From: CALFCX01 sp041650595
GTDB taxonomy: Bacteria; Margulisbacteria; WOR-1; JAKLHX01
NCBI GenBank assembly: GCA_041650595.1
Contig: JBAZKW010000009.1
Span: 13,490 to 77,489, forward strand
DNA length: 64,000 nucleotides
Reading direction: 5' to 3'
How positions within the stretch are numbered: position 1 is the stretch's first letter; every line of letters begins with the position of its first letter. The position numbers were made by a program, and so were the translations under genes. This document shows, piece by piece, positions 58,849 to 64,000 of the stretch. Under the pieces are notes generated by a model. It was not told the DNA's origin and ran no database searches. It worked only from the letters and a program-made list of their open reading frames with translations.

Positions 58849-59939
58849 AATACGCAGTTATTGGAGCTGGTGTTGTCGGACTTGCAGTTGCCTTTGAGCT
58901 TTCGGGCAATTCTGACGGGGATGTTGTTGTCTTTGAAAAAAACGAAAAATTCGGTCAGGAAACCTCAAGCCGTAACAGCGAGGTCATTCACGCAGGCATT
59001 TATTACATAAGGGATTCCCTCAAAAGCAGGCTGTGCCTGAACGGTAACAGGATGCTTTATGATTTTTGTAAAAAATACGGAGTGAACCACAAAAAATGCG
59101 GTAAATTGATCGTAGCAACGGACAAAGATGAGGAAATAAAGATCAAGAAAATATATGAAAAGGCTATTTCACTTGGTGTCCCAGGGTTAAAGTTGATCGG
59201 GCCAAACGAGATAAATAATCTTGAGCCGGAAGTAGCCGCTTTGAACGCAATATTTTCTGAAACCACGGGAATAATCGACAGTCATGGTCTTATGCAAAAG
59301 CTTTTTGACCTGGGCGAAGAAAGCGGGGTCGTGTATTCTTTCGATAATGAGGTTAAAAGCATTAAAATAGAAAAAGATGGCTATGTATTGGTGACTTCAC
59401 AGGGAGATGAGATACTTGCCGAAAAAGTGATAAATTGCGCCGGTCTCTGCAGCGACAAGATCGCACAGATGGCCGGTTTTGATATTGATAGTCTTGGTTA
59501 CCGGCTTTATTTTTGCAAAGGCGACTATTTTTCGATTGCCGGCGCAAACGGCAGGCTGACACAACTTGTCTATCCTCCTCCCCATGACAGGGGGTATGGA
59601 CTTGGGGTCCACGCTACCATAGACCTTGCCGGCCGGATACGATTGGGGCCCGATACCACTTATGTAGACAAGCTCGGATATGATGTTGACCCTAAGAAAA
59701 GCGGAGAATTTTACCATGCGGCAAAAAAGTTTCTGCCATGGCTGAAAGAAGATTATGTGGTTCCTGATACCTCAGGGATGCGCCCAAAACTTCAGGGCCC
59801 CAATGACGGGATAAGGGACTTTGTAATAAAGGAAGAATCCAGAAATGGTTTTCCTGGATTTGTGAACCTTATAGGTATTGAATCTCCTGGGTTGACGAGT
59901 TGTCTGGCGATCGCGAACCTTGTCAAACAGCTTTTGTGA
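58836..59939 (+). CDS. lhgO: L-2-hydroxyglutarate dehydrogenase-like FAD oxidoreductase
   Basis: 367 residues of the DAO/LhgO fold. The FAD motif GAGVVGLAVAFEL is near residue 10, and the family signature RNSEVIHAGIYY is near residue 46, followed by EPEVAALNAIF and YPPPHDRGYGLGVH-type segments. LhgO oxidises L-2-hydroxyglutarate to 2-oxoglutarate and passes electrons to quinones; related proteins act on other hydroxy acids. Its 3' end overlaps the convergent aldolase gene by 17 bases. Confidence 0.88.
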   Translation: MEKIKYAVIGAGVVGLAVAFELSGNSDGDVVVFEKNEKFGQETSSRNSEVIHAGIYYIRDSLKSRLCLNGNRMLYDFCKKYGVNHKKCGKLIVATDKDEEIKIKKIYEKAISLGVPGLKLIGPNEINNLEPEVAALNAIFSETTGIIDSHGLMQKLFDLGEESGVVYSFDNEVKSIKIEKDGYVLVTSQGDEILAEKVINCAGLCSDKIAQMAGFDIDSLGYRLYFCKGDYFSIAGANGRLTQLVYPPPHDRGYGLGVHATIDLAGRIRLGPDTTYVDKLGYDVDPKKSGEFYHAAKKFLPWLKEDYVVPDTSGMRPKLQGPNDGIRDFVIKEESRNGFPGFVNLIGIESPGLTSCLAIANLVKQLL

Positions 59940-60522
59940 GCTGATATAGAGCCATTTTTCCTGCCCCCCGCAAAGTCCGTCCAAGTGAAACAAAACCGTG
60001 TTTCTTCAAAACAATGAAATTGTTATCTTTCAAAACTTTTATGGCCTCATTCACAAGGAGCTTGCTGCCATAAGGGGCTTCCTTTTTTGTGGAAGGTATC
60101 TTAAGACGTATCGATTTGCCAAGGATCTCGCTGCTGTGGCCGTGAAATATCGCATTGATGTCTTTTCTCTTCCGATATATAGCATAGTGGAGAAGACTTT
60201 CCGAAGAAGGAGGTCTCGTTCCGCACGAAAATACTTTCATATTCTTTTGGTCGACCTTCTCAACAAGTACGAACTCGTTTTCCTTTAGAGCTTGTTTTAA
60301 TCCCAAACCCGATGCCGTGATAATAAATTTATTGCTGCCTCGTTTAACACGGAAGCTTAAATTTCCAAGAGAAGATGTGCCCGCAAATGGTGCAAGCCCG
60401 GTTTTATGGAATATTGAACACCAATACTTTAAGCTTTTTATTCTTTTGCTATTGGGAGGCTTGCTTTTTGTAAATATGGTTTTAAATTTCGGTTGAACTT
60501 TAGCTTCTTTGTTTATTGTCAT
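59923..60522 (-). CDS. Class II aldolase/adducin-family enzyme
   Basis: 199 residues. A basic N-terminal 35 residues precede the aldolase fold. Motifs: GNLSFR (phosphate and metal loop), TASG, the catalytic Glu in PSSESLLHYAIY, the Zn ligands HGH (IFHGHS) and HG in LKKHGFV. The best candidates are 5-methylthioribulose-1-phosphate aldolase (DHAP shunt) or MtnB dehydratase, because mtnA starts 4 bases upstream in the same operon. It overlaps lhgO by 17 bases, tail to tail. Confidence 0.85.
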   Translation of the reverse strand: MTINKEAKVQPKFKTIFTKSKPPNSKRIKSLKYWCSIFHKTGLAPFAGTSSLGNLSFRVKRGSNKFIITASGLGLKQALKENEFVLVEKVDQKNMKVFSCGTRPPSSESLLHYAIYRKRKDINAIFHGHSSEILGKSIRLKIPSTKKEAPYGSKLLVNEAIKVLKDNNFIVLKKHGFVSLGRTLRGAGKMALYQLTKAV

Positions 60523-61553
60523 TTTTTCTTAAATAGCTTTGCGATCTCTTTTTTGTCAGGTCTGATAATACCTTTTTCTGTGATTATTCCCGTGATATAT
60601 TTTGCAGGAGTCACATCGAATGCCGGATTTTGGGCAGTCGAGCCGGGATTGCAGACCAGTATCTCACGCATTTGTCCGGAGAAGTCCGGTCCCCGTTGAT
60701 ATAAGACTTCTCTTTGGTCTCTTTCCTCTATGGGGATAGCATTTCCGGACGCGCACTTCATATCAAAAGTTGATGTCGGTGCCGCTACATAAAAAGGGAT
60801 CCCAAATTCCTTTGCACATATTGCTTTTTCCAGAGTACCTATCTTATTTGCCGTATCTCCGTTGGCTGCTATCCTGTCTGCTCCCACGATCATTATGTCG
60901 ATCTTCTTATTGGACATGAGGTGTGCGCCCGCATTGTCGGGAATAATTTTATGGGGAATGCCTTCATTTTGCAGTTCCCAGGCCGAAAGCCTGGCTCCCT
61001 GTCCGCGAGGCCTAGTCTCGTCAGCATAGACAAGGACTTTTATTCCGTTCATGGCGGCGGCATAAACAGGGGATAAGGCAGAACCCCAGTCAACAAAAGC
61101 CAACCAGCCGGCATTACAGTGAGTCTCGATCACCATACCGTCCTTGATCAGTTGTTTTCCGTGTTCACCGATAATCCTGCAGTTTTCCGCATCTTCGTCA
61201 GCAATGGCTTGTGCTTCTTCTAAAGCAGCACTTTTAGGTTCTCTTGCATGGATCGCTTTGTCATAAACTCTTTTTACAGCATAAAATAGATTTTGTGCCG
61301 TGGGTCGTGTAGATTCGATGATAGATCGGCTGCTGGGCGTTCCTTCTAAAAATGCCTGAGCCATAGCAAATCCGGCAGCAGCTCCTATTGCGCCGGCGCC
61401 CCTGACTTTCATATTCTTTATTGCCTGGCAGGTGTCTTTAAGTGTCTTTGCTTCAAAGACCCTGAATTCAAAAGGAAGGAGATTCTGCTCTATCATAAAA
61501 ACCGAGGAACCGTCCATCCACACGGTTCTGTAGTGGGTGCCGTTAACTTTCAT
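60519..61553 (-). CDS. mtnA: S-methyl-5-thioribose-1-phosphate isomerase
   Basis: 344 residues. The catalytic Cys is in ETHCNAG (around residue 160) and the catalytic Asp in VGADRIAANGDTANKIGT (around residue 238), both intact; RGAGAIGAAAG follows the N-terminal helix region. It converts MTR-1-P to MTRu-1-P. It is one overlap (ATGA) from the aldolase gene and separated from apt by the inserted four-helix-bundle element. The same enzyme can act on 5-deoxyribose-1-P. Confidence 0.94.
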   Translation of the reverse strand: MKVNGTHYRTVWMDGSSVFMIEQNLLPFEFRVFEAKTLKDTCQAIKNMKVRGAGAIGAAAGFAMAQAFLEGTPSSRSIIESTRPTAQNLFYAVKRVYDKAIHAREPKSAALEEAQAIADEDAENCRIIGEHGKQLIKDGMVIETHCNAGWLAFVDWGSALSPVYAAAMNGIKVLVYADETRPRGQGARLSAWELQNEGIPHKIIPDNAGAHLMSNKKIDIMIVGADRIAANGDTANKIGTLEKAICAKEFGIPFYVAAPTSTFDMKCASGNAIPIEERDQREVLYQRGPDFSGQMREILVCNPGSTAQNPAFDVTPAKYITGIITEKGIIRPDKKEIAKLFKKK

Positions 61554-61575
61554 TTGAATATCCTATTATTAAAAC

Positions 61576-62060
61576 AAATTTCCAATGTCCAATGACCAAT
61601 TTCCAATGCTGAATGAAAGCATAAATAGCTTCTCATTGATTTTTTGTTGCTCTGTTAATAATGCTGCTTAGAATCTTGGAGATTTCATCGCTTTCTTTGT
61701 GTAGCTTATCAAGTTCTAAGACGTTGTCGTGATTCTTGATAAGATCAGCCTTTTTCAATAAATCCAACCAGTATCTGGTTTCCTGGGCTTCTTTTCTTGA
61801 AATGCCCATTTTATTAATAAAATCCTTTTTTGTCGTTGCGCCATCCGCCTCATGCAAATTTGCTCCGATGGAACTTGCAGATCTGATCATTTGTTTTGCT
61901 ATAATTCTGCCCGAAAAGAGTTTTGATATTTTGTCTGAATACTTAATAACACTGACGACAAAATCGGTTACTCTGTCATAGATATCATGTTTTTGCATTA
62001 TAATATTGTCGCCGCGGGCGACTCCTTAATTGGACATTAGACATTGGAAATTGGACATTT
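61576..62060. repeat. 33-base terminal inverted repeats framing the four-helix-bundle gene
   Basis: The left arm (61576-61608) and the right arm (62028-62060) match in 27 of 33 positions when one is reversed and complemented. Both are built from TTGGACATT and TTGGAAATT units. The unit is about 485 bases and carries one gene. I see no target-site duplication at the ends. It sits between mtnA and apt, which are otherwise neighbours in this operon. Confidence 0.8.
61633..61998 (-). CDS. Four-helix-bundle protein (S23 / 23S rRNA intervening-sequence protein family)
   Basis: 121 residues, almost entirely helical with heptad patterns, with AKQMIRSASSIGANLHEADGA around residue 30-50 and SRKEAQETRYWLDLL around residue 70. 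This is the S23/IVP fold, related to the Avd accessory protein of diversity-generating retroelements. No reverse transcriptase or variable repeat is seen here. In some bacteria such genes lie in 23S rRNA intervening sequences; here it is in a protein-coding operon. Function is unknown. It is flanked by inverted repeats. Confidence 0.88.
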   Translation of the reverse strand: MQKHDIYDRVTDFVVSVIKYSDKISKLFSGRIIAKQMIRSASSIGANLHEADGATTKKDFINKMGISRKEAQETRYWLDLLKKADLIKNHDNVLELDKLHKESDEISKILSSIINRATKNQ

Positions 62061-62064
62061 GTCT

Positions 62065-62592
62065 TTATTCGCCTTCAAATTCCGTCTGTGCGTAGACTGA
62101 GTAACCGGCCCCCTCAAGTTTTTTTCTTCCGCCAAGGTCCGGAAGATCAACTATAAAAGCGAGCTCGACAATATCGCCCCCAAGCTTTTTTGCCAATTTT
62201 GTGGCTGCGGTTGCCGTGCCTCCGGTGGCAAGCAGATCATCAACAATAAGCACCTTCATCCCTTTTGATATGGCATCTTTATGTATCTCGATGCTATCGG
62301 TGCCGTATTCAAGGCTGTATTCTTCTCTTTCGGTCTCGGCCGGCAATTTCCCTTTTTTTCTGATGGGAACAAAACCTTTGCCCAGGACAAAGGCGAGAGC
62401 TCCTCCAATAATAAATCCCCTTGAATCTATACCGGCCACAATGTCTATATCCCTATCCTTATATCTGTTGACAAAATCGTCTATGCAAAGCTTAAGTCCT
62501 ACGGGATCTTTCAGCAAGGTTGTAATGTCTCGGAACAAGATCCCTTGTTTTGGCCAATGAGGTACCGTCCTTATTCTTGATTTGATAGGCAT
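62065..62592 (-). CDS. apt: Adenine phosphoribosyltransferase
   Basis: 175 residues. The PRPP-binding loop VLIVDDLLATGGTA is intact, preceded by DSRGFIIGGALA; PWPKQGILFRDIT-like N-terminus (HWPKQGILFRDITTLL). It converts adenine to AMP. In this operon it would salvage the adenine released by MtnP. It follows mtnP by 2 bases and is upstream of the inserted four-helix element. The length is normal. Confidence 0.94.
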   Translation of the reverse strand: MPIKSRIRTVPHWPKQGILFRDITTLLKDPVGLKLCIDDFVNRYKDRDIDIVAGIDSRGFIIGGALAFVLGKGFVPIRKKGKLPAETEREEYSLEYGTDSIEIHKDAISKGMKVLIVDDLLATGGTATAATKLAKKLGGDIVELAFIVDLPDLGGRKKLEGAGYSVYAQTEFEGE

Positions 62593-62594
62593 AC

Positions 62595-63332
62595 TTATAT
62601 CCTCCCCACAACTTTGATAAGCAATGTTTTTACTTTTTCAGTGTTTTCTTTCATTCTCTGTAGTATCATTTCGTAGGTAACAGGGGCTTCATCGTCTTTC
62701 CAGCAGTCATAATCTGTTGACATGGCTATTGTCTGGTAGGGGATCCCAAGCTCATTTGCCAATATTACTTCGGGACATGTCGACATGTTGATGATATCAG
62801 CCCCCCAGGCTCTAAACATATGGCTTTCGGCTTTTGTTGAAAATCTCGGGCCTTCTATCGTTATTACGGTAACACCTTTATTGTACTCAAATTTCAATTC
62901 GTCACAGGTCTTTACCAGGACATCTGTAAGATGTTTGTTATAGGGCTCGCTCATGGCCGTGTGGATCACTTTTTCCGTGAAAAAGGTCAGGTTCCTGTGT
63001 CTGGTAAAATCTATGAACTGGTCAGGGAATACAAGATTCCCCGGTTTGATCTCTTTTCGAAGAGATCCGACTGCTGTCACGGCAAGAATATGGGTGCAGC
63101 CTTCGTCCTTTAATGCCTCAATATTGGCCAAGAAGTTGACTTTTGTCGGGATTATTCCATGGTCTTTCCCGTGTCGCGCCAATATTACAACGTCAATTCC
63201 GTCGATCTTGCCGCAGGTGAGTTCCGAAGAAGGTTGTCCAAACTTGTTATTGGCTTCCTTTTCGATCGGGTTTTTCAGTATGTTCGGATTATCCAGGCCC
63301 GAGCCGCCGATTATTGCGATTTTCTTGACCAT
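62595..63332 (-). CDS. mtnP: S-methyl-5'-thioadenosine phosphorylase
   Basis: 245 residues of the purine nucleoside phosphorylase family. The phosphate-site motif GGSGL is near residue 9, RHG near residue 53, NMSTCPEVILA, and the C-terminal MSTDYDCW with the Asp pair that recognises adenine, as in MTAP rather than guanosine phosphorylases. It makes adenine and 5-methylthioribose-1-phosphate from MTA, and often acts on 5'-deoxyadenosine. It is the first gene of the operon, with a -35 at 63367-63372. Confidence 0.93.
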   Translation of the reverse strand: MVKKIAIIGGSGLDNPNILKNPIEKEANNKFGQPSSELTCGKIDGIDVVILARHGKDHGIIPTKVNFLANIEALKDEGCTHILAVTAVGSLRKEIKPGNLVFPDQFIDFTRHRNLTFFTEKVIHTAMSEPYNKHLTDVLVKTCDELKFEYNKGVTVITIEGPRFSTKAESHMFRAWGADIINMSTCPEVILANELGIPYQTIAMSTDYDCWKDDEAPVTYEMILQRMKENTEKVKTLLIKVVGRI

Positions 63333-63344
63333 TATGATATGAAT

Positions 63345-63372
63345 GATATATCGCAGGTACCAAACGTGTCAA
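63345..63372 (-). promoter_or_regulatory. Promoter of the mtnP operon
   Basis: Minus strand: perfect TTGACA (63372-63367), a 16-base spacer and TATATC (63350-63345). The ATG is at 63332, so the leader would be short. The -35 is part of a 9-bp inverted repeat with the gmhB -35. Confidence 0.6.
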
Positions 63373-63398
63373 CACATACCGTGGAATCGGTTGACACG
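63365..63398. repeat. Inverted repeat of CGTGTCAAC holding two -35 boxes
   Basis: CGTGTCAAC (63365-63373) and GTTGACACG (63390-63398) are exact reverse complements with 16 bases between. Each arm contains a perfect TTGACA for one of the two divergent promoters, but the extra flanking bases are also conserved, so it could also be an operator for a dimeric regulator. Confidence 0.7.
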
Positions 63399-63419
63399 CG
63401 CATAATATTGCGATAGAAT
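63391..63419 (+). promoter_or_regulatory. Promoter of gmhB
   Basis: TTGACA (63391-63396), 17-base spacer, TAGAAT (63414-63419). The ATG at 63449 follows after a leader with GGGTAGGG. Confidence 0.75.
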
Positions 63420-63448
63420 GTTCAATGATTGAACGTGGGTAGGGTTTT

Positions 63449-64000
63449 ATGAATAAAGCCGTATTTTTGGACCGTGACGGTACGCTTATTGAAGATGTAG
63501 GGTATCTGTCGGATGAAAAAGATATCAGGCTTCTTATTGGGGCTGCCGAGGCCGTGAGCAGTCTGGGCAAGGCAGGGTTCAAAACAGTGATGATCACGAA
63601 TCAGGCGGCAATTGCCAGAGGCATAATTTCCGAAAGCAGGTTCGGGGAGATCAATGCAAAGGTTCTGTCTCAGTTCTTGTCTCATGGCGCCGGATTTGAC
63701 GGGGTGTATTACTGTCCGCATCATCCTACGGAGGGCAAAGGCAAATATCTGGCCAAGTGTTCCTGCAGGAAACCTTTTCCGGGCATGATATTGAAAGCGG
63801 CAAAAGAGCTCGGGCTGGATCTTTCCAGGTCGTTTATGATAGGCGACAGGTACAAGGATATAGAGGCGGGCATAAATGCGGGTTGTAAAACCGTTTTAGT
63901 GCCGACAGCCGGCGTAAAAAATGCCGAGGAAAAAAGTTCGGCGCGTCCGGATCATCTCGCGAAAAACATCCTGGAGGCAGCCGAATGGGTGATCGCAGAT
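63449..64000 (+). CDS. gmhB: D,D-heptose 1,7-bisphosphate phosphatase (GmhB), 3' end outside window
   Basis: 184 residues are visible; the gene is cut by the window end. HAD motifs: DRDGTL near residue 9, TNQAAIARG near residue 50, and the later GDRYKDIEAG. The GmhB zinc loop is seen as YYCPHHPTEG...KCSCRKPFPGM, where Cys and His ligands bind the Zn. It removes the phosphate at C7 in ADP-heptose synthesis for lipopolysaccharide or heptosylated glycans. It therefore supports an outer membrane or a heptose-containing surface polymer. Confidence 0.9.
   Translation, partial: MNKAVFLDRDGTLIEDVGYLSDEKDIRLLIGAAEAVSSLGKAGFKTVMITNQAAIARGIISESRFGEINAKVLSQFLSHGAGFDGVYYCPHHPTEGKGKYLAKCSCRKPFPGMILKAAKELGLDLSRSFMIGDRYKDIEAGINAGCKTVLVPTAGVKNAEEKSSARPDHLAKNILEAAEWVIAD

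Noticed and set aside
61633..61998. Diversity-generating retroelement
   Set aside because: An Avd-like fold is present but there is no reverse transcriptase or template/variable repeat pair in the window.

Overview
The window looks like a chromosomal segment of an uncultured, anaerobic, probably diderm bacterium of a deep-branching or candidate phylum; I cannot name the phylum from the sequence. Support for an outer membrane: a small beta-barrel-like protein ending in an aromatic beta-signal (29095-29580), an AsmA-like protein, a GmhB heptose phosphatase (63449-end), a parvulin-type periplasmic chaperone and many lipoproteins with lipoboxes. Support for anaerobic, low-energy life: a MinD/Mrp/NifU iron-sulfur cluster, a K+-dependent-type membrane pyrophosphatase and DsrE. 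Genes are tightly packed, use ATG almost everywhere, and often overlap by 1-26 bases.

Layout. 1-5526: an iron-sulfur ATPase operon (two MinD-family ATPases, the first cut by the window edge, NifU-like scaffold, Mrp/ApbC, a divergent SpeD, DsrE, a metallo-beta-lactamase-fold protein, YibE/F, DUF134). 5491-12655 (minus): zip-uppP-copA metal/cell-wall operon and a KdpD/KdpE-like two-component system ahead of a TrkH/KtrB potassium channel. 12671-21360: a release-factor-like rescue protein, an SDR, HppA, MntP, CstA, a lipoprotein and AsmA. 21417-32016: a sugar isomerase-like protein, a serine hydrolase lipoprotein, an AT-rich cassette of two unknown membrane genes, a cluster of strong hairpins with an ORF6N gene, then a run of minus-strand secreted or envelope genes. 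32105-41300: RsgA, GIY-YIG protein, tRNA-Asn, macrodomain, mutarotase-like protein, an FCY1-like cytosine deaminase, TspO, MORN-repeat protein, citrate synthase, EF-hand protein, bactofilin-like membrane protein. 41451-59939: EF-G-like GTPase, large lipoprotein, glyA-ftsE-ftsX-PPIase, phosphohexomutase and PBP1A, then aroQ, an M24 peptidase, ispD, two half-size TSUP genes, trpE, rodA, DUF3006 and LhgO-like. 59923-63332 (minus): mtnP-apt-[four-helix-bundle element]-mtnA-class II aldolase, a 5'-methylthioadenosine/5'-deoxyadenosine salvage cluster. 63449-end: gmhB.

Functional links: SpeD-type chemistry and radical-SAM enzymes yield methylthioadenosine or 5'-deoxyadenosine, which the mtnP/apt/mtnA/aldolase cluster would recycle. 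TrkH under a Kdp-like sensor, together with a K+-dependent pyrophosphatase, suggests that K+ homeostasis matters to this cell. PBP1A, RodA, FtsEX, UppP and the phosphohexomutase make peptidoglycan and shape the cell.

The most unusual signals are (a) a four-helix-bundle gene framed by 33-base inverted repeats and inserted in the salvage operon, (b) repeated promoters of the form TGnTATAAT placed 6-13 bases before the start codon, implying widespread leaderless transcripts, including one palindromic two-way -10 box, (c) four perfect hairpins in about 125 bases beside an AT-rich unknown membrane gene pair, (d) a divergent SpeD inside an iron-sulfur operon, and (e) a half-size TSUP gene without a conventional start codon.
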